Assembly: GCA_036417435.1 (NCBI GenBank)
Contig: CM070900.1
Location: 117,878,315 to 117,942,314 of the forward strand
Direction: 5' to 3'
Source: Inia geoffrensis
Taxonomy: Eukaryota > Chordata > Mammalia > Artiodactyla > Iniidae
DNA: 64,000 nucleotides
Position numbers and translations under genes: made by a program. Under the pieces are notes generated by a model. That model was not told where the DNA came from. It saw only the letters and a list, made by a program, of their open reading frames with translations, and did no database searches. Below, in pieces: positions 1 through 12,640 of the stretch (position 1 is the first letter of the stretch; each line of letters begins with the position of its first letter).

Positions 1-2209
1 CAACAAACAAAAATTTCCTAGACATTCCATAGTTCTAGCCATGAAATCAGATTTACAACTCTGAAAATTAAAACATGTTAACTATAAATCTGTAAAATAA
101 CTGTGAGTTTCTAGAGATACTATATCCTGTACTTTCATTTTAATAATTTACTTTTTAATAAATGTAACTCTCTCTCTTCTTGAACACTACATGTTAGTAA
201 TCTTAAAGCTCTAACCAAAATCTTCCCTCTCCCTTCTTAATCACCATCTCAACTACTCTCTTCCCACTGATTCTCCTATGCATATTTGTACATCCTTGAA
301 TTTATCAGTCAGCTTACCATCTTTTCTAGAAGACCTGAGCACTAATAACGTAGGAACAGTATCTTTTTTCTTTACTATATATGCACAGATCTGTATAATA
401 CACTTCAAAAAGTAGATCAGTCAATAAATGTTTACTGAATTATATTTGTTGTTAAATGACTCTCCTACTTTTCTAAAATTTAAAATATAGGAATATTAAA
501 GTTATGTCTCAACAATGTAGTTTCTAAAGGAAATGGACATAACTGCTACTTCTCTCTGCCCTGGAGACAGGTCAGCAGAATTTGGCTCTGTTGCATAGAT
601 TTATTGGATAATCCAACTTTACACTTCCATATCTAAACAATAAGTGATAATCATAAAGGTGTATCTTCTTAGAAATTACTTCATTACTGACATTAATGCT
701 GAAATGGAGTATGTATTTCCAAAACAATTATAAAAACTGCCATTTTCTAGGCATGAGGGTCACATAGTTCCAGCTTTCCTTTAAAAATGATTTTTTTAAT
801 ATTAAAGCTAACAACAACAATACTCCTGAACTTTATAAGATGAACATACACAAGGGGAATAAAGAGTCTAATTTGGGGGAATGACCACGGACACTACATT
901 AACATATATTTGAAAAAAATTTAAATCATAATTTTGCAAGCAGACTAATAATTTTGCAATAATTTGGAAAGAAATATACTTCAAATATGTATTTCTTCCT
1001 GTTTCATTCTGGTCTTTATCAACAAAAGAGACTACCTTTATATATTTTACAGGCTGCCTCCATTATGTAGGAATAATTTTCATCTTTAGAGAATGTGTAT
1101 CATAAAGAAGTTTAAATCAAGCAAAACAAACTTCCACCAGAATTAATGTAAAATACTTTATCTTAAAAAAAAAACTCCATGCAAACATTTATCAATTCAG
1201 TTAAGAATGTTTACAATTTATTGTTTTATGTATTCTATGCCCCTAGAAACCTGGACAATGGGCAATTTTACCTTCATAGAGAGCTCAAATTGCACCTAGC
1301 TAGATTTTCAGTGAGAATGTCTAGATCAGACTGTAATGCTAGAAGGGGTTCAAGCAGCTCATATATGAGGTGTGTGAAAGGGTCCAATCGTCTACACTCA
1401 TCTTCCATTTGATGTCGTATCACTATCCACTGAACAACTGGCAAGCAACAGAACTTGTTTTAGGTTTTTTGCTCTGTTTTATTTTAAGGCATTAAACTAG
1501 GAAAATGCCGGCATTTTAGCTTACACTAGCCTCCAAAAGAGGAAAATCATGCTACTCCAGAGTCATCCGGAATGGGAAAACGTTTACACTCAGAAATAAA
1601 ATGAAAGATTACTTTCTATTATGCAGAAAAAACACAGCTGACATTCTATCATATGTTTTTTTTTATTAACTGGTTTTCCAAATCAAGTGAGTGAAGTCCA
1701 ACCTGAGTTTTGGGACAAGCAGAGTTTACCAAGAATTTTAAAGGGGAGAAGTAGGAACCAATAATTACAAATAATACCAACTTGAGAACAACCCGATTAT
1801 TTTGGGGTAACATTATTAATAAGTCTCACGTAAAAAGGTTCTTAAAGAGTGACCTATTAAAATGTCTCACTGATAAAAAATGGTAATATATTTTCTTTTT
1901 CTTAGATTAAATGTTCTGCTGTCCTACAGATAATGTATGGACTTAGCAAATTTGCTGCAAATAACTTGTGCATAAATAATCCAAAAATTACATAATTTTG
2001 GAAGGAAATAAAAAGTTATTAATTTATATTCACATTTGACACTAGCTAAAGAATTGGATATGACTACTACTAAATTATATTAAATGTCTTATAATTTTAA
2101 ATATTACAAAGTCAGAAAACTTTTATATAATTTTGATTCTGATATATTATATTATCAAGATTTCAACTCTCCTTGCCAAAAGTAAAACTAAAAATTTCTC
2201 ACAACTTAC
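1..2209 (-). other. RASA1: RASA1 intron 8 (partial)
   Basis: AT-rich intronic DNA. I looked for exon 9 (the SIGDIIDHYRKEQIVEGYY part of the second SH2) on the minus strand and did not find it. The 77-codon open frame at 1179-1412 on the plus strand has no recognisable content. No repeat was identified with confidence. Confidence 0.8.
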
Positions 2210-2360
2210 CTGTTATAATATCGGCCTCCCATCATAAACTGATTGTTTGGTGTTGGACATATTTTAAATCGCTGAATATTTTCATTGGTCCGAAAATAAA
2301 GTGAATAGTCACCAGGAGTATTATCTGATGGCCTCACAAGAAAACTGCAGACTTGACCAA
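2210..2360 (-). CDS. RASA1: RASA1 exon 8: core of the second SH2 domain (residues 362-410)
   Basis: This 151-bp exon has acceptor AATTTTTATAG and donor AACAG|GTAAGT. It completes Val 361, then encodes GQVCSFLVRPSDNTPGDYSL, followed by YFRTNENIQRFKICPTPNN and QFMMGGRYYN, ending with AG of Ser 411. FLVRPSD carries the invariant phosphotyrosine-binding Arg, residue 370 here (human R377). The remaining strands of this SH2 domain (SIGDIIDHY in human) are in exon 9, which was not found between 1 and 2209 and must lie left of the window. Confidence 0.98.
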
Positions 2361-4691
2361 CTATAAAAATTAAGCTGTTAGTTTTATTCCCTAATTATCA
2401 AATTAAAAAAGAAAAAGCATTAAGTAGTATAATTACAAAATACATTCAAAAGTCAAAAACATACGTAAAATTTTCACCAGGAACCTTTGATTGTTTTGGT
2501 TTGGTTTTTTTTTTTTTTTTGGCTGCACTGCACAGCTTGCAGGATTTAGTTCCCCGACCAGGGACTGAACCTAGATTTCATTGCCAGGGCAATGAAAGCG
2601 CCGAGTCCTAACCACTGGACCACCAGAGAATTCCCGAAACTTTTTAAAAATAAAGATAATTTTAAGGCAATTTCTTTTTGTATTTTCTGGTTTATGAGGC
2701 ACAACCACCCATGATGTTGCTTGTCTTTATTACATAAAAATACAGGGCAGAAATGTGCAGCACTGACTTCTGGTTAATAAGTCTACACCTGTCATAACTT
2801 GGAAAGAATACTCTAACCACAGATGGGGTTACTGGCTAAAACTACTATATTCTGTTTGCAAAAGAAAAGTCTAAAAAAGTTAAAGTGAATTTTACTTAAG
2901 AATACTCTGTACTTAAGTAATGATTCTGATTAAACATTAAAAAGTCATAACTATAATAAAATAGTACCAAAAGCTTACAAAAGTAGATTCAAAACAACTG
3001 AAATATTTGTGTACCTAATCAAAATCAATACACATGCACTACATTTCATTTAATAGGCACGATCTTGAATAGTCATACAGAAGCAAATTATCATGTATGA
3101 AATATTTTCATATTAATTTTAGAGAAGTCTTTTTGACATCTGCAATTGGCAGTGACTAAGATGCTTTTTTACCTTTTCTCTGTTTAAGTCCTAATGACAG
3201 AAAAGATCAGAACTTGATTGCTTTCAGGAAAGCACAATGAACACTTAGAATATCAGACATCATTTTTATGTAAATTACTAATAGTTCCAATCATCTATCC
3301 AAGGCATTTACTACCAAGTAATTTCATGTTCAATACAAAAAACAGGAATTACTGCAAAACTGTGCATGCAAGTGCTTATGTGTATTTTTCCTGGGAGAAA
3401 ATCATCAGACTCTTAAAAGAGCACATGACCGAAAGAAAATAAAAACTAACGTAAGGAAATTAAGTTTAGCTCTTTTTCAATTTACATGTCTAAAACAAGA
3501 GTGAGTGCCTCAGGTATTTGGTGGTGCAAGTTCAAAATCATAAGTGTATATTCAAAATTCAGTAAATTCACTAAAATAAATGTTTTGGTCCCACTTTGAA
3601 AGCAGGTAGCATGTCATTTTGGTTGAGCATTTGGTCTCTGTTACTACCATATAGAATTACCATGTTCTTTAATGAATTTTTAACCTATATCCCCACAAAA
3701 CTGAATACTTCCTAAAACTGCCGTAAATCTTTCAAAAGAGCTAAATATTAATTACATTAAAGGCAATGCCTTATGGCTTGAACAGTAACTCAGATAAGAT
3801 CTTTAAATGATCAGTGGTTTATTCATCATATACATTGAACTCTGGTCATTTTTAAAGAACTAAGACTTCTAAATTACAGATTACTGCTTAAACTTGTCTC
3901 AAGTCCTTCTAACGTATGGTTTCCTGAAGAGATATTTGGTAACTAAATTAATTCAGTCTTAAATTTTAGTTAGGATAAGTGATAATGAAATAGTTTTTGT
4001 TTTAAATAATAAACCCACAGTACAATTCAATTTTTATTTTGCATATCTCTGTAACCACACAGTTTTAGGAAATGTTAAAATCAACATATTTTAAATAAGG
4101 CCCAATTTTATAATTCTACAAGTGTACAAAGATAAATGCAAGAACATGTGCTGTACCTGAACAGCAAGAAAATGAAAACAACATGATATTCCTCTGTAAG
4201 AGACTAATAATAAATTATGCTATTTATACAATGGAAAGCTTATGGTCATTAAAAAGAATAATGAAAATTTATATATGCAGATACGGAATGATTTCCCAAA
4301 ATACATCTTAACATGAAAAAAGTGTGTTGTATGTTCCTGTGAGAGCGTGTAGGGGGGGGTATGTGTAGCGGGGTAAGTAGGGGTGAGGAAGAAAGACAGA
4401 CATGAAACTTCTAGAAACACAGGAAAAAACACTCATCTGACACTGCTTCTAAGGAAGAATACAGGGGCCTGGTGCAGAAGGAAAACACACTGCACTGAAT
4501 TTTATACTGCATGTTTTCAACTAAAGAAGACCCAAAACCAAGAACACCAATTTCTCTGTGCTGGGCAAGAAATTACAATATACATAAATATCAAATGAAT
4601 GCTAAAGGCAAAATACATGATAAATGGTTGGTTCACTTTTTTATTCTTTTTAAATAACAACATTAGAAAAGGAAAGTGAATATATAAATAC
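2361..4691 (-). other. RASA1: RASA1 intron 7
   Basis: A 2331-bp AT-rich intron bounded by GTATTT and ATAG. It holds one inverted SINE (about 2500-2636) and a G/T-rich run near 4340-4380. Nothing else is recognised. Confidence 0.9.
2500..2636 (-). mobile_element. CHR-2-like tRNA-derived SINE, minus strand
   Basis: A T-run (A-tail in reverse) is followed by GGCTGCACTGCACAGCTTGC and ends ...CCACTGGACCACCAGAGAATTCCC. Its reverse complement has the tRNA-like head with GGTTCAAT-type box B degraded. It is diverged from the CHR-1 copies elsewhere in the window and in the sense direction relative to RASA1. Confidence 0.85.
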
Positions 4692-4744
4692 CTGTCATTA
4701 GTAAATTATAAGCTTCTTGTTTGGAAATTTTCCCATGGAACCAT
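4692..4744 (-). CDS. RASA1: RASA1 exon 7: start of the second SH2 domain (residues 344-360)
   Basis: This 53-bp exon has acceptor TTTTTTCAAG and donor AG|GTATTT. It completes Ile 343 with A, then encodes WFHGKISKQEAYNLLMT and one base of Val 361. WFHGKIS is the first strand of an SH2 domain and is parallel to WYHGKLD in exon 2, reflecting the duplicated SH2 architecture of RasGAP. Confidence 0.97.
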
Positions 4745-6179
4745 CTTGAAAAAAGAATATATTAAATATGTAAATAAAAAGTCTTTTTTGCTGTTATACC
4801 ATCAAAACTAAACAACTAACATAATAAGTTTAATTCAAGCTGACATAATGAAATAAATGCAATGCAGTTGATCAAATGACCTCATTCCTTTTACATTTGT
4901 TACTACACTTTGTAAACATGCCTAAGTTCAACAAAATATAGAAAAATTAGGGACTATATTATGAACTACAATTTCCATATTAATTACCAATACAAAACAG
5001 CAATGATATTAATTCTGATAAGGACAAATTGTTAAGCTTACATCATAGCTAGCATTCTTTTTTCTTTTTATTAGGAGGGGGGAGTGGTAGAGGTAGAGAC
5101 CACCAGAACTGCCCAGAAAAAAAATTAGTGGATTAATTTTTCTCATACTTCTCTCAAAGTGAATTTCTCTATAAGTTCTCTCTTCAAATCAACATGGTTG
5201 ATTCATACTTTACTGAAAGCCAGAAAATAAGACTGAATGATGAGAAATAATAGATACCAACATCAAGAACTGAAAGAAAAGAATGATTTAGTATTACTAA
5301 TTCTATTTGAGCTAATGGGCTATCATATCAGATTGCTAGAATATTTAATATTCTGCATACTTAAAATAAGCCTTTAGAAATTATTATAAAAGGCATTATA
5401 GTCAAAATATACTGCATATAATAACTAAAGTATTTAAATAATTTACCTTAAAATGATACATCTGGTTTAAAAAATTAATGACTAGTAATTACTTAAAATC
5501 TCTCATCTGAAGGGCTATTATCTATCTTGCTGATTAAGACATGTTATATGTTAATACCAAGCTGACAACTCCAGATTACCTCTCTATCGCTTTGCCATAT
5601 ATTCTTAGGGTCTATAATTATTTTTAATTGTGGCTTAAAGAACAAGTTGGAAAGTAAAAATACTACAAGACTAAAATACATAAATGCCCTAAAATCCAAT
5701 GTTACAGGTTTAGAGGCTGTTCATACTTTTTTAAATTATCCATATTATTACTGGTCAGAGTATAAAATATAACTGAATTTTTACCTTTTCACATGAATAA
5801 AATGTTAAACTTTTAATTTCTCTCTTTAACTTTATTCCAACCCTTAACTCACTAATTCAGATTTCCTGAGGCTCCCAATGCTAATTATGAATAATTTAAA
5901 ACAAGTATACAATAACTGGAGCAGTCCAGGCTGCCTTAAAAGGCAGTAAAGTTCCATACTGCATTCAAACACAGCTGAAATGACCATTTACTACAAATGC
6001 TAAAACAGCATTTCTATATTCTAGTAGATAGTTGATTAGATGACCTCGAAGGCCCATCCTATATTTCTCTATAGCTAGAATAAAGGAGAAAAAGGGGAAT
6101 TTGAAAGGGGGAGGGGGAAAAAATAGCCTTTAGAGAACAAATTGGCAATACTGTTTTCTGAAAGGATTGGATCTGAGTT

Positions 6180-7010
6180 TCCTCATTCAGGCATTTATTA
6201 CCACATGTAAAATGAGTATATTTCAAGCACATGGTTTGTACCAATAATAGAAAAATGAGACTGTGACCTTCGGAAGTCCCCATTCTAGTAAGAAAAAGGA
6301 ACATAAATACTGTATAACTATAAAAAGAATGTAGAAAATATAATAAAGCACAGTGATAGGTACATGCTGAGGGCATTTTTAGAATAACAGAGAAGGGCAC
6401 CAATTCTGTAGGGTGTATAAGGAGGAAGATTACAGAAGACTTCTTGGGAAGAGTGATAAATGGGTTAAGTCTCTAAGTAAGAATAGGCATTAACCAAACA
6501 CAATGGAGGGGAATTTTGGCCTAGGAAGTAGCTTGAGCGAAGGAGAAAAACAGTACTGAACATTTGAAGATCTACAAGCTGGAGAGTAGAATATAAAACT
6601 AGAAATGACAAGAGATAGTGCTTATAAAGGACACAAGACCTGGATCAGATCTTTGCAGACTCTGCTAAGGTAAAGAGAATCAGGCAAGAATTTTAAGTGA
6701 GAAAGTAATACAGTCAGACACATGTTTTAGGTAGATTATTCTAGCTGTTAGAAGAAAGGATTCGAGGAGACCAAAGTGTCAAGCAAGACCAACTTAGAGG
6801 TTATTGCTACATCACAGTCCTGGTACGAGATGAAAAGGGCCTGAACTAGAATATGGTTGCTTAAGACTGAGAAGAAGGCACACGTTCAAGACATATTTTA
6901 GAAGATAAAAATAACAGGACTTGGTACTTGTGTCATGGAAATATGGAGCTGAAAAGGAACACAGCTAAAGTTATACCATCTATTTAGTCTCAAAAGGCAC
7001 TTGGGGATGT
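6180..7010 (-). repeat. L2 LINE 3' fragment, minus orientation (ancient)
   Basis: It reads as the reverse of the L2 3' region. A degraded AAGCACATGGTTTGT..CCATTCTAGTAAG head is followed by the TTTAGGTAGATTATTCTAGC, GGAGACCAAAGTGTCAAGCA and GGCCTGAACTAG segments seen in reversed L2 copies. It is highly diverged; boundaries are approximate. Confidence 0.6.
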
Positions 7011-8034
7011 TACTGAGGATGCTTCACTGCCAGTCAACAGCTTAACAAATCAGAGGGAGCTGACAAATACATAAAATAAACCAACAATGCAAATTTAGCT
7101 TACGCTAAATACCAAATAAGTTGAAAACTATAAAGTTCAGAATATGGAACGATCACAAATGTATTAAATTTTAAAAAAAGATTTCCCAGTGAAACTGGGA
7201 TTTATACTTTATGTTACAAGAAAACTGGATATAGCTTTAAATGTTTATTGGTATTTGACCTCTCTTTTCTTTTTAAAAAGAATTTATGGTATTATTTTAA
7301 ATAAGGATAAAAATATAGATTTCTTGCTTCTCTTGAAAATCAGGAGGCTTTCATAACACTAGACTCACACACTTTCACACATCAGTTAGACCGGTCACCT
7401 CACTGCAGGCAAACACTGTCTAGTTTTTGACTTCCTGCAGTCTTCTGTGATACAAACAGTAAATGTTAGTTTCCATTTACTACCACACTTGCAGTGTTAT
7501 TTTCTTACAGTAGCCAAACAGTTCCATGTTCCTTGATCACTATCAAAGTGGGAAAATAAGAAAGATCAAGATTATTGTAATTTGGGAAAAATGGGAATAT
7601 ATACACCTGACCCAGTTCATTTGCTTACATTATCTGTATGCCTCCTCCAAACATTAATTAGAATTTGCAACTCCTCACATAGGTAGTGAGAAGACTTCAA
7701 ACTAGTACAATCAACAAAGTACAGTCTCACTGATGAAGCCTACTTTGAAGCTACACAGAACAATAAGGAAAATGAGCTCAGAAAATCTCATATGTTCCAC
7801 TTACGAAAGGGTGGGAACTAAATCAGATGACTAAAAGTGGAGTATTCAGCTTGTTTTCATGTTCTAAAGGTTAGAATTCAGAATAAGCAAACACTTGAGA
7901 GGCAAGCCTTAAATTCCATCCATAATTGCCGACAGGAAGGTAAGAAAAAATATTCTACTGAAAACATATTAGATGAACAGTTTATTAAAATAATATGAGT
8001 AAAACAGAATTTGGATTAAGAGTTAAGCCCTTTA

Positions 8035-8355
8035 GATACGGGGAGGGGGAAGGGTAAACTGGGACGAAGTGAGAGAGTAGCATTGACATATACACACTAC
8101 CAAATGTAAAACAGATAGCTAGTGGGAAGCAGCCACATAGCATAACACAGGAAGATCAGCTCGGTGCTTTGTGACCACCTAGAGGGGTGGGATAGGGAGG
8201 GTGAGAGGGAGATGCAAGAGGGAGTGGATATGGGGATATATGTATACATATAGCTGATTCGCTTTGTTATACAGCAGAAACTAACACACCATTGTAAAGC
8301 AATTATACTCCAATAAAGATGTTAAAAAAAAAAAAGAAAAAAAAATTTTTTTTTA
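8035..8355 (+). mobile_element. Young L1 3' end, 5'-truncated, with target-site duplication
   Basis: This is about 320 bp of the cetacean-type L1 3' UTR, from GGGGAGGGGGAAGGGTAAAC through CTCCAATAAAGATGTT and an A-rich tail. It is flanked by a 14-bp duplication, AGTTAAGCCCTTTA, at 8021-8034 and 8356-8369. It is nearly the same sequence as 45620-45920. It is antisense to RASA1. Confidence 0.93.
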
Positions 8356-9075
8356 AGTTAAGCCCTTTAAAAGAAAACATATATACAAATAAATATCAAG
8401 AGGGATGAGAAGGACACTAAAAAAGATCTTCAAGGACATTAATAAAATTAGAGCAAAGCTGAAACACCATGTGGTGTGATCTCCCATAAAAGCAAAAACT
8501 TCTGGAATATAAGAGAAGAATGTAGCAAATAGTAGGAATATAAGATAAGAATGTGGCAAGTAGTAGGTGTAGTAATACCTGGTCTTTGAATTAGCCCTTA
8601 TACTTAAAATCAGCCTGAAAAAATTATGAAAATAAAGTCCTTGCAGAATCTTATTAATATGGTAAAGAATCATAATTTGGGGGAAAAGCTCTCTGACTTT
8701 AAAAAAACAAAAACAAAAACTGAACCATAAAGTACATAAAAGATAATGGCAATAAAAACAAGAAACACTATGAATAAATCAATAAGAAAACAAAAAAAAA
8801 TGTGAGGAATTATGACATTCATAATGTTATTAATGTACTGTTTATCAAAAAGTCTTTAGTTTGGTGATATAAGAGTTATATGTAGGTATAAGCCACCTTC
8901 ATTATCACTAGGTCCTTAGAAAATAGTTAGAAATCAACTCAAGTCAAATAAAAAAAAATGTTTAAGTCAGCTCAAGAAGTATCAATTTTCTTTTAAAATA
9001 TTTTTAGATCAAAATTTTCCAAGTAGTAAGTTTACAATATATTTTTTTCCTCTTTAATAGTTAACACAGACTTAC

Positions 9076-9107
9076 ATTTTGCCTTCATGTGGATCTTCTT
9101 CCCGGCC
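9076..9107 (-). CDS. RASA1: RASA1 exon 6: 32-nt microexon between SH3 and second SH2 (residues 333-342)
   Basis: The exon is only 32 nt, with acceptor TCTTTCCCTTTAG and donor AT|GTAAGT. It encodes GREEDPHEGK plus the first two bases of Ile 343. It lies between large introns of 3123 and 4331 bp, and an ORF search alone would miss it. The ten residues match the expected human linker EEDPHEGKIWFHG, and the phase (0 in, 2 out) joins exon 5 (codon end) to exon 7 (starting A TGG). Skipping it would shift the frame, so it should be constitutive. Confidence 0.97.
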
Positions 9108-9239
9108 CTAAAGGGAAAGACATTAAGACAGTTTTTATGTAATTATTAATGTACTTTTATTAAAATTAATAAAATCTTATCTTCAAACATATCTACACCC
9201 TGACCTTCATATTTATTTATGTATATACAGGAAAAGGTG

Positions 9240-10024
9240 TTTCTATTCATGAAAGGCCTTTCCAAAACTCTCCCCCTTAGTCCTCTTCTCTCTTTGTTGT
9301 GATTACTCTAATCCAGGCCCTTCTCCTCTCTTTTCTTAAACTATTAACAACAGACAACTAGTATAATTACCTCTGTGCCCCATCCCACCCCACCACTCCA
9401 ATCTGGATTCATCAGTTTCAACTGCAACTTTGCCCTGCGTTAAGAAACACCAAACCAAACCAAACAAAAATAAACAAATTTTAAAAACCAGACCTTTAGT
9501 ACCTCTCTACTGCCCCCAAACTCCTCAGTTTACAACCAGAATCCTTTACCAAATGACTCAAGTCTACGTTTCCTGTCTCATACTACCATTTCTCTTTAGG
9601 TATCTATACCATGGTCACTCATACACTACTTCTTTGCTAATTAATCTACATTTTCCCACCACTGTAGCTTGCTCTTTTTTACTTAGAATGTCCTTTCCAC
9701 TCACTACCTCCTACCTGTTAGTTAAAACCTAAACCATCTAGGCAGGGTCTATCTCAAACACTACCTCCTCAGTAAGACACTGAGTCCCTAAAACATAAAC
9801 ATGAACTTTTACTCTGAATAGAAAAGACATTCTTCTTTTTTCATCTTTTGAACTTTACCCTACTCTATTTGATATTGCCATTATTTAAGATATACTAGGT
9901 GATATTCATTCCATTATCATGGCTATAAGCATCTTAAGACCTGAGCCATTTTTTGTTAACACTGACTACCACAACCACTAGCACAACGCTTGGCACATAA
10001 TTTTCACTGAATATCTGTTGAATT
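9240..10024 (+). repeat. L2 LINE 3' fragment, plus orientation
   Basis: It follows the L2 3' sequence in order: a pyrimidine-rich block (TCCTCTTCTCTCTTTG), ACTTAGAATGTCCTTTCCAC, a CCTCAGTAAGACACTGAG segment, then AGCACAACGCTTGGCACATA and TGAATATCTGTTGAAT at the 3' end. A short second copy of the terminal segment follows at about 10025-10075. Old and diverged. Confidence 0.7.
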
Positions 10025-10164
10025 GTAGTCCTAGTACCCAGCACAGTACCTGGCATCGAGTTTCCATTGAATAACGAAGGAAAGGGTAGAAAAATGAACT
10101 AAGTACACAAGGATTTACTTCTCTATATTTGGTCCTCACTCAAATATCAAATATCTAACCAAAT

Positions 10165-10625
10165 TAAAATCAAACACTTGCTAAATGCCTTCTATATTAC
10201 AAAATGCTAAAAACAAATTACATGAAAACAAAATGCATTATCGCTGCCCAAAAGGAGTTAATCTCTATATAAGAGGTTTACAGAATAAATTAATTTTAAA
10301 TGTAATGGGATATAAAGTTAACAAGGTGCTATGGAAACACACGAGGAAACAACTTAGCCTAAGAAAGGGTGTGAAAAAAGGGGCAACATCTGAGCCGAAC
10401 TGATAGATGAATCCAATTTTACAAAGCAGTTTAGCAGGGCAGGAGTGTCAAGGAAGAGGGAAAAGAATAGGCATAGAGACATCCATTCATTCAACAAACA
10501 TTTACTGAATGCCTGCTAATGCCAGACATTATTCTAGGCAACAGGGACACATTGAATCAGGGACAAAAATCCTCACAGAGCTTACATTCTGGAATTAAGA
10601 CATAATATAGTACAAATGTGCTTGG
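10165..10625 (-). repeat. L2 LINE fragments, minus orientation (two abutting pieces)
   Basis: The second piece opens with the reversed L2 terminus TTCATTCAACAAACATTTAC followed by CTGAATGCCTGCTAATGCCA and GAGCTTACATTCTGG. The first piece (10165-10470) has a weaker AAATGCCTTCTATATTAC start and the downstream AACAAGGTGCTATGGAAAC-type segment. The short open frame at 10185-10403 lies inside this repeat and is not a gene. Confidence 0.6.
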
Positions 10626-12230
10626 AGAACAGTAATGAAAATTAGAATTTCAGGGTGGGGAATTCCTTAAATCCATCCAGCAACCAAATGTCTGAAATCT
10701 AGACAATCTCCAAATGGCTCTCCAATCTACAAGGATTCACTATGTTCCAATGAAGACCATTATGAAAAATTATTCTAAATACTGAAGTAAAAACTGTTTA
10801 TAATTCTAACTTGGAACCATTCCACTACTAATTCAAAGTATGACCATATTCATTTTTAACAGCTACATCACATTGTTCACTCACACTGAGTTGTTAACTT
10901 GTTCTCCTTTTTTTTTCTTTCCTTGTATGTTAGGTCATGTCTCCTTATCTTAAACTAGGCTTTTGTTTTCTTTTTTCCCCTATATTCAATGGATAACTTT
11001 CACTTATCCTTATTAAAATTTATCTTGTTAAGTTTGACCCAGAGTTCCAAGAGTTTGAGAGAAAAGTTCAACTACACCTCACTTCCTTTAAATAATCAGA
11101 ATAATGGGGGTAGGGGGGTTACAGCAGAAAGAAAATCCAACATACTACTAAGAAACTTTGTAGTAAAACTAACGTAGATGTTAAGATTCTTTAGTTTGAA
11201 CACTTCCTGTCCATACAGAATAAATATCACTCTTGCTGTAGAATACAGACATCTAATCTAGGAATTAGTTCTAATCCCAGCTCTTCCACTAAGTAACTAT
11301 GTGACTATGAGTATGGAACGTATCATACCATTTCCTCAACTCCTCCCACTTTTCCTCAGTATGTTTTACTGCTACATATCAAGATCTGGCTGCCAGAATA
11401 GGCAGACAAGAGAATTAATAGCAAAGAAAAATATTCTCCACTGCCGTCCTCCTGGAACAATAATCAGAGCACAGGTTTCAGCATATTACCAGGTTCAAGG
11501 CATAATTTAAAAACAGTCACTCTGAGGGTTGTAAAAAATAACAGACAACCATTCCATCCTGCTGGACAAATCCGAAAGAGAAGCGTGAATTCCAAAACTA
11601 TAATACAATGTTTAATGTTTCAGTGATACTCAATACTGTATCTGAAATGCATATGCCGCTTGAACGCTGATCTGTATCTAAAAACGCACAAACACGATTA
11701 TTTATAGTGTCTAAGACTACTGATAATGTATTTTGTGATGACATTGAAAACAAGGGAAATATTCAAAATATAGAACCATGTGATGATATATGTGTAATAT
11801 AACTCCATTTTGCCAAGGTTACTAGAAAATTATACATATATTTCGGAGATAAAGACTTTGAAAGCAAACGTGCAACCATTTGAGATTCCATGATCAGTTG
11901 GACATAACATCATTTATAAGGAAGACCAAGAAGACAAAAAGGGATACAAATAAGCACACATGTTAATACATTTTTAATTCTTAGAAACTCATGAAAACAT
12001 CCTGAAAATTGGCAACCACAGATTAAAACATGCTAGCTTGGTTGTGCTCTTTACAAATAAATAGCATTACCAACAGTAAATACGTTTTAATGAAAAATTA
12101 CTTGTACTTATGAATTGAGGTTTTTCATAAAAGAAATATATCCATAGCTAATTTCCCTGATTATGGACAAGTTCCAAAGTTTAAAAAGTATTTAGAATTC
12201 TGAGAAGGAGAAGAAAAGAACAAAACTTAC

Positions 12231-12348
12231 CACCTCTTCTACTAGGTCTTCCACAATAAGACCTTGTTCATCTGTTCTTAGATTTGTAACCCACATCCAT
12301 CCATCTTCTAACTCGTTATGAACAATGAACATATCTCCTTTTAAGAAA
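12231..12348 (-). CDS. RASA1: RASA1 exon 5: main part of the SH3 domain (residues 294-332)
   Basis: This 118-bp exon has acceptor CTATTTTCAG and donor GTG|GTAAGT. It completes Ser 293 with T and encodes FLKGDMFIVHNELEDGWMWV, TNLRTDEQGLIVEDLVEEV. The GWMWV (distal-loop tryptophan) and GLIVEDLV (GxxPxxYV-like last strand) segments are SH3 signatures. The exon ends exactly on a codon. The DGWMWVTNLRTDEQG stretch contains the WMWVTNLRTD segment known as the active peptide of the RasGAP fragment N2 (TAT-RasGAP 317-326 in human), and it appears unchanged. Confidence 0.98.
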
Positions 12349-12479
12349 CTGAAAATAGCAATTATAAAGTTATTAAAATTAAATAAAAATTTTAAACATG
12401 GAAATTTAATTGATTATGTACCACCTCACGGAGATAATATGATACTGGAAAACGCAAGGGGTTAAAGACAAATATTCTA

Positions 12480-12640
12480 GATTTTTGTCCTGTTTCTGTC
12501 ATCATCTACATGTAAAAGACACTTATCTGAATCTTAATTTCGACATGCGTAAAATGGGTTTAATAACGGTACCTATACTATCTGTATCATTGGATTATTG
12601 TTAGGTTCAAACTGGAATTTATGTAAACAGTAATTATACA
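12480..12640 (+). repeat. MIR SINE fragment
   Basis: The segment follows MIR order: CTGAATCTTAATTTCGACAT (CTCAGTTTCCTCAT region), GTAAAATGGGTTTAATAACG, GTACCTATACTATC and TTGTTAGGTTCAAA. Very diverged. Confidence 0.6.

Larger units (their letters stand above)
4745..9075 (-). other. RASA1: RASA1 intron 6
   Basis: A 4331-bp intron. It contains an old L2-like stretch (about 6180-7010) and a young L1 3' end (8035-8355). The 4745-6170 and 7010-8020 segments are AT-rich with no feature I recognise. Open frames at 6059-6403 and 8353-8673 on the minus strand have no coding character. Confidence 0.9.
9108..12230 (-). other. RASA1: RASA1 intron 5
   Basis: A 3123-bp intron with GTAAGT donor and CCCTTTAG acceptor. 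It holds L2 pieces in both orientations (about 9240-10024, 10165-10625) and a MIR scrap near 11262-11345. The 11350-12230 stretch holds nothing I can identify. Confidence 0.9.

Noticed and set aside
1..2209. RASA1 exon 9 near the left edge
   Set aside because: No minus-strand sequence encoding SIGDIIDHYRKEQIVEG was found; the window ends inside intron 8.
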